Origin: Arenibacter arenosicollis
Lineage (GTDB): Bacteria > Bacteroidota > Bacteroidia > Flavobacteriales > Flavobacteriaceae
Assembly (NCBI RefSeq): GCF_014397245.1
Contig: NZ_JACLHY010000007.1
Coordinates: 124,001 to 188,000 of the forward strand
DNA length: 64,000 nt
Direction: 5' to 3'
This document shows positions 44,466-54,111 of the stretch, piece after piece. Within the stretch, counting starts at the first letter, position 1. Each line of letters opens with the position of its first letter. The position numbers were made by a program, and so were the translations under genes. A model generated the notes under the pieces. The model was not told where the DNA came from and did no database searches. It saw only the letters and a program-made list of their open reading frames with translations.

Positions 44466-45665
44466 ATGATTTCTTTTAAAGACGCTTATCAAAAAGTATT
44501 GGACCTAAGTCAGGATTTAGGCAATGAACTAGTTTCCCTTGAACAAGCTATGGGCAGAATTCTCGCCGAAGATATTATTGCCGATAGAAATTTTCCTCCT
44601 TTTAATAGGGCTACCAAAGACGGAATTGCCATAAACTACGATGCCATTGAAAAGGGGCAGACCACTTTTAAAATAGAAGGGATATTGGCCGCAGGGATGC
44701 CCTCCCAACTTCTGAAAAACACTGCTAATTGTATTGAAATAATGACAGGGGCAGTGGTGCCCAGCAATGCAGATACAGTGGTAATGTACGAACATATTGT
44801 CATAGACGATGGTTGGGCCAGCTTAATTAAAAACCCGGTTCAGGGACAGGACATTCACCTCAATGGAAGTGATCAAAAAAAAGGTAATCTAGTCTTAGAA
44901 AAGAATTCTATTATATCAGCTGCAGAAATAGGGGTATTGGCGGCAGTGGGCAAAGCTTCTGTCTTGGTACGAACATTGCCAAAAGTGGCTATTGTTTCCA
45001 CTGGAAATGAATTGGTAGAGGTGGACGAAATCCCTTTGCCACACCAAATACGCAAATCCAACATCCATACTCTTTATTCGGCTTTGTCACAAGAGGGCAT
45101 CGTTCCTAGCAAGCTGCATCTCCCTGATGAAAAAGACAGTATAAAAAATACACTTGGCAATACTTTGAAAGTAAACAATGCTGTCCTTTTAAGTGGAGGG
45201 GTATCCAAGGGTAAATTTGATTTTATTCCACAGGTAATGGAAGAATTGGGCGTAGAAAAAATATTTCACGGGGTCTTCCAACGACCAGGGAAGCCATTTT
45301 GGTTCGGAATTCAAAAAGAGACTAAAACGGTAGTATTTTCTTTTCCCGGAAATCCGGTCTCCACTTTTGCAAATTACAATGTCTATTTTAAGGATTGGCT
45401 TAAACTATCATTAGGCCTGCCACTACAAAAAATTGATGTTATTTTAAAAGAGGCTGCTGAGGTGAAGGGCGATTTAACAATGTTGCTAAGGGTTAAACTA
45501 GGGTTTAACAGAGGACATTTAGTGGTCTCCTTGGTAAAGGAGAATGGATCGGGAGACTTGTGCAGTTTGGTGAATACTGATGGATTTATTGTGCTTGAAC
45601 CCAAAAGTGAACCATATGAAGTAGGGGAGTTGGTGCCCTTTGTCCCGACCAGAGATTTATTATAA
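44466..45665 (+). CDS. moeA: Molybdopterin molybdenumtransferase
   Basis: About 399 residues from ATG 44466 (MISFKDAYQKVLDL); the frame is open from TTG 44457. MoeA inserts molybdate into adenylylated molybdopterin. Motifs: NFPPFNRATKDGIAI, CIEIMTGAVVPSNADTVV, TGNELVEVDEIPLPHQIRKS, LSGGVSKGKFDF and SFPGNPVSTFANYNV. Full length with the normal domain order. xdhC starts 2 nt after its stop. Confidence 0.95.
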   Translation: MISFKDAYQKVLDLSQDLGNELVSLEQAMGRILAEDIIADRNFPPFNRATKDGIAINYDAIEKGQTTFKIEGILAAGMPSQLLKNTANCIEIMTGAVVPSNADTVVMYEHIVIDDGWASLIKNPVQGQDIHLNGSDQKKGNLVLEKNSIISAAEIGVLAAVGKASVLVRTLPKVAIVSTGNELVEVDEIPLPHQIRKSNIHTLYSALSQEGIVPSKLHLPDEKDSIKNTLGNTLKVNNAVLLSGGVSKGKFDFIPQVMEELGVEKIFHGVFQRPGKPFWFGIQKETKTVVFSFPGNPVSTFANYNVYFKDWLKLSLGLPLQKIDVILKEAAEVKGDLTMLLRVKLGFNRGHLVVSLVKENGSGDLCSLVNTDGFIVLEPKSEPYEVGELVPFVPTRDLL

Positions 45666-45667
45666 TT

Positions 45668-46678
45668 ATGACACACGAACTAAAAAAAATTATACGGGAA
45701 TACCAATCTGCCACTTCAAGAGGCATAAAGACCGTTTTGGCTACCGTGGTAGCCTTGGATGGCTCCTCATATAGAAGACCTGGTGTGCGGATGCTGATAC
45801 TGGAAGACGGACATATGGTAGGTGCCGTAAGTGGCGGATGTGTTGAAAAGGAAGTAATTAGACAGGCCCAGCCCGTTTTTGACGATCAAACTTCCAAAAT
45901 AATGACCTATGATGGTAGATATCGCTTGGGATGCGAGGGTATACTTTATATTTTATTGGAGCCCTTAAGACCGGACACCATATTGTTGGAAACCTTTGAG
46001 CAAACAATTCAATCTCGACAACATTTTAAGGTACGCTCTTATTTTGAAAAAAAAGAAGGGTTAAATGCCTATTTTGGCTCAACCTTTATCTTTGGGAATA
46101 AGGAATTACCACTGTTCCCCGGCTATCAAGGAAAAGATGAACTTGAGGTTTTTGAGCAAAACATGCAACCGTGTTTTAAGCTATTTATCATTGGCGCTGA
46201 ACACGATGCGGTACAGTTATGCAGTTTTGCCGCATTAACAGGATGGGAAGTAACTGTTATAGCCAACCCTACCGAGGAAAAGAATATATTGGATTTTGAA
46301 GGTGCAAATGAATTTCTTGGAACCCTACCCGAGGGCTTTCCTTTGGATGAAGTGGACCAAAATACGGCCATAATTCTGATGAACCATAGCTATTCCAAAG
46401 ACTTAAAGTATTTGTTGACCCTAAGGCATTCAAAACCAATATACTTAGGACTTTTGGGGCCACATAGAAGACGTGAAAAGTTGTTTAACGAACTAATGGA
46501 ACTTAGCCCTGAAATCACCTACGACTTTTTGGACAGTATCCATGGACCCGCCGGACTAAATATAGGGGCTGAGACACCACAGGAAATTGCCATAGCCATC
46601 GTTGCCGAAATCCTAACGGTTTCCAGACGAAAAGAACCTATACTTTTAAAAGATAAAGAAACTGGCATACACGATTGA
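45668..46678 (+). CDS. xdhC: XdhC/CoxI-family maturation protein
   Basis: 336 residues. The N-terminal XdhC-CoxI domain has VVALDGSSYRRPGVRMLI and MVGAVSGGCVEKEVIRQA. A C-terminal Rossmann domain has FIIGAEHDAVQLCSFAAL and LLGPHRRREKLFNEL. XdhC binds Moco, mediates its sulfuration and inserts it into XDH-family enzymes; here it presumably serves the subunit at 38234. It overlaps the next gene by 4 nt (TTGA), which implies translational coupling. Confidence 0.92.
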   Translation: MTHELKKIIREYQSATSRGIKTVLATVVALDGSSYRRPGVRMLILEDGHMVGAVSGGCVEKEVIRQAQPVFDDQTSKIMTYDGRYRLGCEGILYILLEPLRPDTILLETFEQTIQSRQHFKVRSYFEKKEGLNAYFGSTFIFGNKELPLFPGYQGKDELEVFEQNMQPCFKLFIIGAEHDAVQLCSFAALTGWEVTVIANPTEEKNILDFEGANEFLGTLPEGFPLDEVDQNTAIILMNHSYSKDLKYLLTLRHSKPIYLGLLGPHRRREKLFNELMELSPEITYDFLDSIHGPAGLNIGAETPQEIAIAIVAEILTVSRRKEPILLKDKETGIHD

Positions 46679-47283
46679 CACCTAAAGAGCATAACATAGC
46701 TATTTTGATTATGGCGGCCGGGACTTCCTCCCGTATGAAAGCCATAAAACAATTATTGCCTTGGGGAAATACCACCTTAATCGGCAATGCCCTTAAAAAT
46801 GCCCAGGATTCCAATGCCGCAACCATATTGACCGTTTTAGGAGCCTATAAGGAGGAAATAATTAAAGAAACCCAATTTGGCGATACGGAAACTGTTTATA
46901 CTCCCGATTGGAAAATGGGACTGGGGAATTCAATTGCCTGTGGTACCAAGCATCTGCTAAAAAAGGAAGAAGACTATGATGGTGTATTAATAATGTTGAC
47001 CGACCAACCTTATATAGATGGGCAGTATTTAAATACCATGATGGATAATTTTACAAATTCCCAACACAGCATTATAGCCACAAAATATACCGGTAGGGTG
47101 GGAGTGCCCGCCATTTTTGGAAAAGCCCATTTTGAAGCTTTACTGGCATTGGACTCCGATTTTGGAGCTAGGGATATTATCAAGACCCATATAAAAAATG
47201 TCCTTACGCTATCCCCTAAAGGAAAAGAGGTTGATATTGATACCTTGGAAGAATACGAGCGGGTGAAAAAGAGTGATAAGTAG
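46675..47283 (+). CDS. mocA: MocA-like molybdenum cofactor cytidylyltransferase
   Basis: 202 residues from a TTG overlapping the xdhC stop. Nucleotidyltransferase motif IMAAGTSSRMKAIKQLLPWG; metal Asp in VLIMLTDQPYIDGQYL; product-side VGVPAIFGKAHFEAL. MocA adds CMP to Moco, giving the form used by XDH-family enzymes, which fits the operon. It is the last gene of the run; a repeat-containing spacer follows. Confidence 0.85.
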   Translation: MTPKEHNIAILIMAAGTSSRMKAIKQLLPWGNTTLIGNALKNAQDSNAATILTVLGAYKEEIIKETQFGDTETVYTPDWKMGLGNSIACGTKHLLKKEEDYDGVLIMLTDQPYIDGQYLNTMMDNFTNSQHSIIATKYTGRVGVPAIFGKAHFEALLALDSDFGARDIIKTHIKNVLTLSPKGKEVDIDTLEEYERVKKSDK

Positions 47284-47588
47284 TCAGTGGTCAGTGTCAA
47301 CTTCAGTGAACAGTTGGTACTAAGGAGTTATCAGAATTGAAGGGTGGGAAGAAGAGTCTTGTGTCAAGAACCTAGACTCTTGACTACTACCTAATTCCCC
47401 TCTTGAGAGATTGAGTGTAGGTTTTTGCCGAATAGCTTATTTCTTATGCCTTGTGGCTTTTGGCTTTTGGCTATTCCGTCATTGAGGCCGGACTTCAAAC
47501 AAGGGATTAATTAATAAGTAAGTTTTTTACTTCTAACTTCGTGTTGTCCACTATAAAGTATAAATTTAGGATCTAATCCAATGTTGCA
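47284..47588. other. Spacer with dispersed-repeat-like hairpin
   Basis: A stem AAGAGTCT/AGACTCTT (47352-47359 with 47374-47381) lies beside a 17-nt segment (47393-47409, AATTCCCCTCTTGAGAG) whose exact reverse complement is at 49079-49095. The last ~60 nt may hold the promoter of the amidohydrolase gene. No gene is supported. Confidence 0.5.
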
Positions 47589-48683
47589 ATGTCATTAAAA
47601 ACTTTATCCCTTGTTTGTATTTTACAATTAGCAATTTCCTGTAACCTAATAGCCCAAGACATGAGCTTTGAGGAGTACAATCCGGTATCGACACTTAAAG
47701 TTCCCGGCAAGGAAATCCATAGGGCAAAATATCCATTTATCGATGTACATGGCCATCAATACCAAATGCCAACACAAGACCTTTCCCCCCTGATTGCAGA
47801 TATGGATAAGCTTAACATGGGAGTAATGGTCAATCTAAGTGGTGGCTCAGGAGATAGAATTAAAAAATCTTTGGAAAATATCAAGGATCATTATCCCCAT
47901 AGGTTTGCGGTCTTTGCCAATGTGGATTTTGACGGGGTAGGTAAACCTGGCTGGGCCGAGAAGGCCGTTGCCCAATTGGAAGCTGATATTAAAAACGGCG
48001 CCAAGGGACTTAAGGTATATAAGAGTTTGGGACTAAGGGATACTGATACCTCTGGGAAACGATTGGCTGTAGATGATGACCGTATAAGTGCCATTTGGGA
48101 CAAATGCGCGGAATTGGGAGTGCCCGTTCTCATTCACTCTGCAGATCCAAAACCCTTTTGGGATGAGGTTAATTCCGATAACGAAAGGTGGTTGGAACTA
48201 AAGACGCATCCTCGCAGAAAACGTTCAGCAACGGATCCAGCTTCGTGGGAGCAAATTATTGGAGAGCAACACAGAATGTTTAAAAAGCATCCAAAAACCA
48301 AATTTATCAATGCCCATATGGGATGGTATGCCAACGATTTGGGTACTTTGGGGAAATTAATGGACGAAATGCCCAATATGTATGTGGGTATAGGAGCTAT
48401 TATTGCAGAATTGGGCCGACAACCAAGAAATGCACATAAGTTCTTTTTAAAATATCAGGACCGAATTCTATTTGGTAAGGACAGCTGGAAACCGGAAGAA
48501 TTTCCTACCTATTTTAGAGTTTTGGAATCCGATGACGAATATTTCCCGTATCACAAGAAATACCATGCTTTCTGGGCCATGTACGGTATGGACCTACCGG
48601 ATGAAGTACTTAAAAAAGTTTATTACAAGAATGCGCTAAAACTCATTCCTGGATTGGACAAGAGCTTATTCCCAAAAGATTAA
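47589..48683 (+). CDS. Exported amidohydrolase-2 family hydrolase
   Basis: 364 residues with an N-terminal signal (LVCILQLAISCNLIAQ; the Cys is not in a strong lipobox). TIM-barrel metal site of the amidohydrolase_2 (ACMSD-like) family: YPFIDVHGHQYQ (HxH), VLIHSADPKPF, FINAHMGWYAND and ILFGKDSW (metal Asp). It may hydrolyse or decarboxylate a small organic compound in the periplasm. The substrate is unknown and the context gives no hint. Confidence 0.85.
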   Translation: MSLKTLSLVCILQLAISCNLIAQDMSFEEYNPVSTLKVPGKEIHRAKYPFIDVHGHQYQMPTQDLSPLIADMDKLNMGVMVNLSGGSGDRIKKSLENIKDHYPHRFAVFANVDFDGVGKPGWAEKAVAQLEADIKNGAKGLKVYKSLGLRDTDTSGKRLAVDDDRISAIWDKCAELGVPVLIHSADPKPFWDEVNSDNERWLELKTHPRRKRSATDPASWEQIIGEQHRMFKKHPKTKFINAHMGWYANDLGTLGKLMDEMPNMYVGIGAIIAELGRQPRNAHKFFLKYQDRILFGKDSWKPEEFPTYFRVLESDDEYFPYHKKYHAFWAMYGMDLPDEVLKKVYYKNALKLIPGLDKSLFPKD

Positions 48684-48700
48684 CAACGCTTTAAAAGCGA

Positions 48701-48841
48701 CTATTTCCTATCCACAGGTTTTTGAATCTTTTCAAGATGTCCGTATTCCTGAAAAATACCACATGAATTTGGTTTTTTAATCAGGGATTGTTCTTTTTTT
48801 CTTTTGGCCAAAGCTTCAATTTGCGGTGATAAAAATGACAT
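48701..48841 (-). CDS. Short basic protein (46 residues)
   Basis: ATG at 48839-48841 and TAG at 48701-48703. The peptide begins MSFLSPQIEALAKRKKEQSL and ends GHLEKIQKPVDRK, with one Cys. Composition (Lys-rich helix, conserved-looking CGIFQEYG) is unlike random AT-rich translation. It ends 17 nt from the convergent amidohydrolase stop. No family recognised. Confidence 0.45.
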   Translation of the reverse strand: MSFLSPQIEALAKRKKEQSLIKKPNSCGIFQEYGHLEKIQKPVDRK

Positions 48842-49374
48842 ATCGATCTTTTTTTGTGATATAAAATTACTTTTTTTATAGAACGCAAGCAGAAATAAAT
48901 TGTTGTTTTAATGTTAAATTTTTTACATAATATTTACGGCTCCTCCCTTGTTACGAAGGGGGGAGCCTATAGTCTCGTCACCCCTTAAGGAGTTTTCCCC
49001 CTTGCTAGCGAGATAATCGGATCGGACTGGATTGTCACTAAACTTGATTTAACTTTAAAGCTCACACACCCCTAGCCCCTCTCAAGAGGGGAATTTTTCA
49101 GTTGCGGATATTAATATTTAAGAATACCTATGTTCCTTTTATTAGCAAAATTAGTTCTATTTTTTTTTTGGAGATTAGATTGGAATTTGGACTTTGAATA
49201 GAAACAAATCCTCGACTCCGCTGGAATAGACAAAACAGTCACTTCGACATGAGCCTATTTTCAGGCTCCCGATAGCTATCGGGAGAGAAGTCGCACATAC
49301 GAGGCATTCCGATTTCGACTACGCTCAATCTCCGTTAGAACTTTCGACTTTGAACTTTCAACTTTCAACTCAAT
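48842..49374. other. Repeat-rich spacer
   Basis: About 530 nt with features of dispersed flavobacterial repeats: a CTCCC/GGGAG hairpin near 48944-48965, the 17-nt CTCTCAAGAGGGGAATT (49079-49095) complementary to 47393-47409, a palindrome CTCCCGATAGCTATCGGGAG (49267-49286), and short tandem CTTTCAACTTTCAACT at the end. No coding frame is supported. Confidence 0.55.
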
Positions 49375-51492
49375 TTATAAAATCCTTTCTTTTTCAATAA
49401 CACTAAGCGCCAGTCTAATAGTAGAATATTCCAATTTTTCTTCAAAATATTCATAATAAGGTTTTAAAGCTTCGGGATCTTTAAGTTCTTTTTTGGCCTG
49501 GGCGACCTTTCCTATGGTTTCCTTATCCACAAACTCATAGATAGCCACATCCTTGCCGTCCGAGTAAAGTTTGGCCAGATGTGAAAAAATTGTAGTGGGC
49601 TTTAGTTTTCGTAACTGGGCTATCTCTTCAATGCTCTTGCCCTCTTTATAAAGCTCATAGGTGTCCTGGTAGGTGTGCGACTTCTTTTTCTTCTTTGCTT
49701 TTTTTTCTGCTTGAAAAGCCCTTATCTCTTGAATAAATTCCTCCCCGTAAACTTCCAACTTTCGCTGGCCAACCCCATTTATTTGCATTAGTTCCTCTTC
49801 ACTGGTTGGTCGTTCCGCTTCCATTTCCTTCAAGGTTGCATCGTTGAAAACCAAATAAGCGGGGATATTCTCCTCCAAGGAAATCTGGAATCTTAATAGG
49901 CGTAAACGTTCAAACAGCGAGTTTTTGGCAACCTTCTTGGTTTTTTGTTCTTTTTCCAAGGCCACCCTTTCTTCCTTTTTCAATGGTTTACTCAACAATA
50001 CCCTCGTCTTACCAAATAGGACGTCTTTGGAATAGGGGGTAAGCTGCAAAACGTTGTTCTTATGAAAGGCTATCTCACAGAAACCCTGATTTATAAGCTG
50101 AATAGCATAATGTTGCCAATCGTTCCAAGATATATCCTTACCTATACCATAGGTTTTTATTTCCTGATAATTTTTATCCAAAACAGCAGCATTTTGGGCT
50201 CCCCTCAATACATCGATTACAATTCCCGTAGCTTCCAATTCCTTTAATCGGGCTATAGTGGATAATATTTTTTGGGCTATAATGGTTCCATCAAAAAACT
50301 GCGGCGGATTTTTACATACATCGCAATTACCACAATCCTCCCCCAAAAATTCCCCAAAATAACTCAACAAGATTTTTCTTCTACAGGTGGATGCCTCCGA
50401 AAACTGCTTCATTCGGTCCAATTTGGCCAGCTGTACCTCCTCATTAGTTGCTCCGGACGCAAAGCGTTGAAGCTGTATTACATCGCCATAACTGTGGAAC
50501 AAAAGTGCCTGGGCGGGTAATCCGTCCCTACCGGACCGACCTATTTCCTGATAGTAGCCCTCAATATTTTTAGGCATATTATAATGTATAACCCATCTCA
50601 CATTGGATTTGTCTATTCCCATTCCAAAGGCTATGGTAGCGCATACAATTTGGGTTTTGTCGAAAATAAAATCTTCCTGTACTTTGTTGCGACTCTCAAA
50701 ATCCAACCCCGCATGGTAGGCCGCTGCTTTAATGCCGTTGTCCAAAAATTTTGCCACCAAAGTCTCTGTAGATTTTCGACTCAAACAATAAATAATACCC
50801 GATTCATTGGGCCGTTGCTTTATAAATTGAAGTATTTGGGACACCCTATCATGGGCTGGCCTTACTTCCAAAGCAATATTTTTTCTGTCGAAGGAGGCCA
50901 AAAATTGTTTTGCCCTGGGAATCTTCAGCTGTGCCATAATGTCCTCTCTAGTGGCCTTATCGGCTGTTGCTGTCAAGGCAATAATAGGGGTGAGGGGAAG
51001 AGTGCTTTTTAGAAATCCCAATTGTTGATATGAGGGTCTAAAATCATGCCCCCAAGAGGAAATACAGTGGGCTTCGTCAACGGCCACACAGCTTATAAAT
51101 TCTTCCTTTAAAATAGGGGAGAGGCCTTGCAAACTTTCCGGGGCCACATAGAGTAATTTCAACTCTCCCTGATGTGTACTTTCCAGTATTTTATGTTGTT
51201 CTTCGGCGGACTGACTGCTATTGAAAAAAGCCGCTGGTATACCGTTGGCCTTTAGTCCGTCCACTTGATCTTTCATAAGGGCAATTAAAGGCGAAATTAC
51301 CAAAGTAGTGCCCTTCAACAAAAGGGAGGGCAATTGAAAACATATGGATTTCCCTCCTCCAGTGGGCATGATCACCAAACAATCCTTCTTATTTAAAACC
51401 GAAGTAACAATCTCCTCCTGTTGATCTCTAAAGCTATCAAAACCAAAGTACTTTTTAAGATGGGGATATAATTCGTTCTGGAAATCGGGCAT
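49375..51492 (-). CDS. recQ: ATP-dependent DNA helicase RecQ
   Basis: 705 residues from ATG 51492 (MPDFQNELYPHLKKYFGFDS); the frame is open from 51531, but the extra 13 residues are atypical. Motifs: IMPTGGGKSICFQLP (Walker A), AVDEAHCISSWGHDFRPSYQ (DEAH and aromatic loop), QEIGRSGRDGLPA (motif VI). The RQC zinc cysteines are CRRKILLSYFGE and CGNCDVC. An HRDC domain contains INGVGQRKLEVYGEEF. A C-terminal winged-helix region (KEGKSIEEIAQLRKLKPTTI) completes a full-length RecQ. It acts in recombination and replication-fork repair. Confidence 0.97.
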   Translation of the reverse strand: MPDFQNELYPHLKKYFGFDSFRDQQEEIVTSVLNKKDCLVIMPTGGGKSICFQLPSLLLKGTTLVISPLIALMKDQVDGLKANGIPAAFFNSSQSAEEQHKILESTHQGELKLLYVAPESLQGLSPILKEEFISCVAVDEAHCISSWGHDFRPSYQQLGFLKSTLPLTPIIALTATADKATREDIMAQLKIPRAKQFLASFDRKNIALEVRPAHDRVSQILQFIKQRPNESGIIYCLSRKSTETLVAKFLDNGIKAAAYHAGLDFESRNKVQEDFIFDKTQIVCATIAFGMGIDKSNVRWVIHYNMPKNIEGYYQEIGRSGRDGLPAQALLFHSYGDVIQLQRFASGATNEEVQLAKLDRMKQFSEASTCRRKILLSYFGEFLGEDCGNCDVCKNPPQFFDGTIIAQKILSTIARLKELEATGIVIDVLRGAQNAAVLDKNYQEIKTYGIGKDISWNDWQHYAIQLINQGFCEIAFHKNNVLQLTPYSKDVLFGKTRVLLSKPLKKEERVALEKEQKTKKVAKNSLFERLRLLRFQISLEENIPAYLVFNDATLKEMEAERPTSEEELMQINGVGQRKLEVYGEEFIQEIRAFQAEKKAKKKKKSHTYQDTYELYKEGKSIEEIAQLRKLKPTTIFSHLAKLYSDGKDVAIYEFVDKETIGKVAQAKKELKDPEALKPYYEYFEEKLEYSTIRLALSVIEKERIL

Positions 51493-51663
51493 GGATATCG
51501 GTAAAATTGTTGCGTGGCCGAAATTAATCATAATTGAAGTGTCAAAACAACTTTATTGACGTTAAAATCCTTAAAAATAAATCTAATTAGTGGGTGATTC
51601 CATGCATGGTCTTATCTTAAAAATGTTAAATTTATCCATTGCAAACCTTAATAATTGACCATA

Positions 51664-52743
51664 ATGAACCACTGTCGTAATTACTATCTTGTTGTTGTTT
51701 CCATATTGACGATCTTCACCGCCTTACAGGCACAAGAAACCTATACCCCTCCAAAATTGACCAATCCGGATTCCTGGTCCATTATTTTGGTCCCCGATAC
51801 CCAGACCTATGTAAAGTTTGAAAGAAACCAGGGCACTTTGGAAACCATGACCGCCTGGATCAGTGAAAATATTGATGCCCTAAACATAAAAATGGTTTTG
51901 TGTACTGGGGATTTAGTAGAACAGAACGAACTTTTAGTTTCGGATAAAATAAACGGCAATATGCCCAGTAGAGATCAGTGGAGGGCAGTGTCACATGCCT
52001 TTGAACGTTTGGATGGGAAGGTACCTTATATCTTAGCGGCCGGTAACCATGACTTTGGTTATAAAAGTGTTGAAAACCGAAAATCTAACTACAGCCAATA
52101 TTTCCCTGTGCATAGGAACCTATTAAATGCAAAGGCGTTACGGGCGGCTGGAAAAAACATAGATGGCTTACCCTCCGTGGAAAACGCTACCTATGAATTT
52201 ATTTCCCCCCAACAACGGAAATTTTTGTTCCTGAATCTGGAATTTGCGCCGAGAGATACCATTTTGCAATGGGCCAATAACGAGATTTCCAAAGAAATTT
52301 ATAAGGACCATACGGTGGTCTTACTTACCCATTCCTATTTAAATTCCGAAAACAAACATAAGGAAAAGGAAAACTACCCGATAATCGATGCCAACTATGG
52401 CAAGGCTATCTGGGAAAAACTAGTGGCACCATCCCAAAATGTACAGTTGGTGTTTTCGGGCCATATTGGCTCCCCTGATAATTTTAAGGGGCATACCGCC
52501 TTTAAAGAGGACAGGAATGCAGCTGGCAAAAAAGTGAATCAGATTACTTTTAATGCGCAAGCTATGGGTGGAGGTTGGAATGGTAATGGGGGAGATGGTT
52601 GGCTCCGTATCATGGAATTTTTGCCCGATGGCAAGACCGTTATTACCACCACTTTTTCACCCTATTTTGCCATCTCGCCCACAACGCAAAAAATGGCCTA
52701 TCAAAAGGATAAATTCAACAATTTTAGTATAAAATTGGATTAA
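51664..52743 (+). CDS. Exported metallophosphoesterase
   Basis: About 359 residues from ATG 51664; the frame is open from TTG 51655. Signal peptide near YLVVVSILTIFTALQAQ. Calcineurin-like motifs: ILVPDTQTYV (D-x-Q form of D-x-H), VLCTGDLVEQN (GD), ILAAGNHDFGY (GNHD), VVLLTHSYLNS and LVFSGHIGSPDN (GHxx). It probably hydrolyses phosphate esters in the periplasm. Single gene. Confidence 0.88.
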   Translation: MNHCRNYYLVVVSILTIFTALQAQETYTPPKLTNPDSWSIILVPDTQTYVKFERNQGTLETMTAWISENIDALNIKMVLCTGDLVEQNELLVSDKINGNMPSRDQWRAVSHAFERLDGKVPYILAAGNHDFGYKSVENRKSNYSQYFPVHRNLLNAKALRAAGKNIDGLPSVENATYEFISPQQRKFLFLNLEFAPRDTILQWANNEISKEIYKDHTVVLLTHSYLNSENKHKEKENYPIIDANYGKAIWEKLVAPSQNVQLVFSGHIGSPDNFKGHTAFKEDRNAAGKKVNQITFNAQAMGGGWNGNGGDGWLRIMEFLPDGKTVITTTFSPYFAISPTTQKMAYQKDKFNNFSIKLD

Positions 52744-52949
52744 TTCTATTGAATTGGCAGCTAATTTTAGTTGAATTTAAGGGTAAAGACCTTAGAAACA
52801 GCGGTAAAATCTCACGAAATAACGTCAATTTTGTAGGATATTTCTTAATAAAACATACTATAGGTCGAATAATTTCGTTTTTTTTAACATAATATTATAT
52901 AACGGCTTAATTTAGCGCCCGATAATTATGGTATAAACCCCTATATCCT

Positions 52950-53732
52950 ATGAAAACAGTAAACTATTTAATTTTAAGTTTCGGAGTATTATTCTTAGTT
53001 GGTTGTAGCAATGATGCTATGAATGAATTGAATAATGAAAGTCTAACTAGCGAACAGGTTAAATCCCAAATGGAGGTCAATTCCATTTCGGAAGGACTGG
53101 ACGAGTTGGTTTCAGAATTATTGATCAACGATAAATCTGGAAAAAGTAACAAAACTGAGACTGCCTGTGCAGCGGTTACATTTACCGAAGAAAGTATTTC
53201 AGTAGCTTATGACCAATGTAATATTCACGGCAAAACGATCAGCGGAACTATTGTCCTTACCGGAAATAATGGAAGTACGGATGGTACCAAAGGTAGCTTT
53301 GAGGTTACTTTTACCGATTTTACTTTTAACGACCACATACTTAACGGTACCAAGAGTTTTTCCTTCGATTTTTCAGTTTCCAACAGTCCAGCTTTTACAA
53401 TTGTTACCGATGCTACCTTTGAGGACGCCAATGGAGATATTGTAAAATGGAAAGGAAATAAAGTACTTACCTGGTATCTTGAGAATATTAATGCCGAAGG
53501 CCCCGATGCTACCTGCACAGGAGATTGGGATATAACCGTAAACGGTACTACCTATGAATTTACAGTGACCGAACCTTTATCATGGAATTTGGGTTGCGCC
53601 TTTATAACATCTGGCGTAATGCAGTTGGAGGTTGATAGTATGACAGCTTCCTTGGATTTTGGAGCTGGAACTTGTGACCAAAAAGGTACAGTAACTTATC
53701 CTAATGGTGACACTGAGGAAGTAAGCTGGTAA
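52950..53732 (+). CDS. Beta-rich lipoprotein of unknown function
   Basis: 260 residues. Lipobox LFLVGCSND. An acidic linker is followed by a beta-strand-rich domain with four cysteines (TACAAVTF, YDQCNIHG, DATCTGDWDI, LGCAFITSG and GAGTCDQKG) and Thr/Asn-rich repeats (GNNGSTDGTKGSFEVTFTDF). This looks like a cell-surface beta-sandwich. No family is recognised. Followed by a strong terminator. Confidence 0.75.
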   Translation: MKTVNYLILSFGVLFLVGCSNDAMNELNNESLTSEQVKSQMEVNSISEGLDELVSELLINDKSGKSNKTETACAAVTFTEESISVAYDQCNIHGKTISGTIVLTGNNGSTDGTKGSFEVTFTDFTFNDHILNGTKSFSFDFSVSNSPAFTIVTDATFEDANGDIVKWKGNKVLTWYLENINAEGPDATCTGDWDITVNGTTYEFTVTEPLSWNLGCAFITSGVMQLEVDSMTASLDFGAGTCDQKGTVTYPNGDTEEVSW

Positions 53733-54111
53733 CAACTTGTTTTAATATAATTTTTAATAAACCCCGATGAAATTCATCGGGGTTTCTTTTTGCACCTAAT
53801 TTCTCTTTCCATTTCTAGTGCTAAATTAATGGTTAAGGGCAGGAGGGGAGTGGAGGGGAAGAAAACCAATTTGGCAATTGTAGAAAGCTAATGAAAAGCA
53901 AGCTTTCCGAAGATTTTATACCGTTTATCGATGAAATAATTCAGTACGTCGAGGTTATCGAGGTGTTAATTTTCGCTTAAACTAATGTTAATGAGCTATT
54001 TACTATTCCAAAAATGGAATTTTTGTCGTATCTTTTTTGAGCAAAACAAAAAAATCAAAATTATAAGAGTAAATCAGAAAAAACCGTTAACCCTAAAACA
54101 AAGCTTGTCCT
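53733..54111. other. Spacer with terminator and one doubtful 29-codon frame
   Basis: Beyond the terminator, an ATG-to-TAA frame at 53891-53980 encodes 29 residues (MKSKLSEDFIPFIDEIIQYV, then an Ile/Val/Ala tail), acidic and amphipathic. A G-rich run (AGGAGGGGAGTGGAGGGG) near 53842 precedes it. The frame is too short to trust on its own. Confidence 0.35.
53759..53790 (+). terminator. Terminator of the beta-rich lipoprotein gene
   Basis: A 12-bp stem (53759-53770 with 53774-53785), loop of 3 nt, followed by a T-rich run. Confidence 0.88.
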
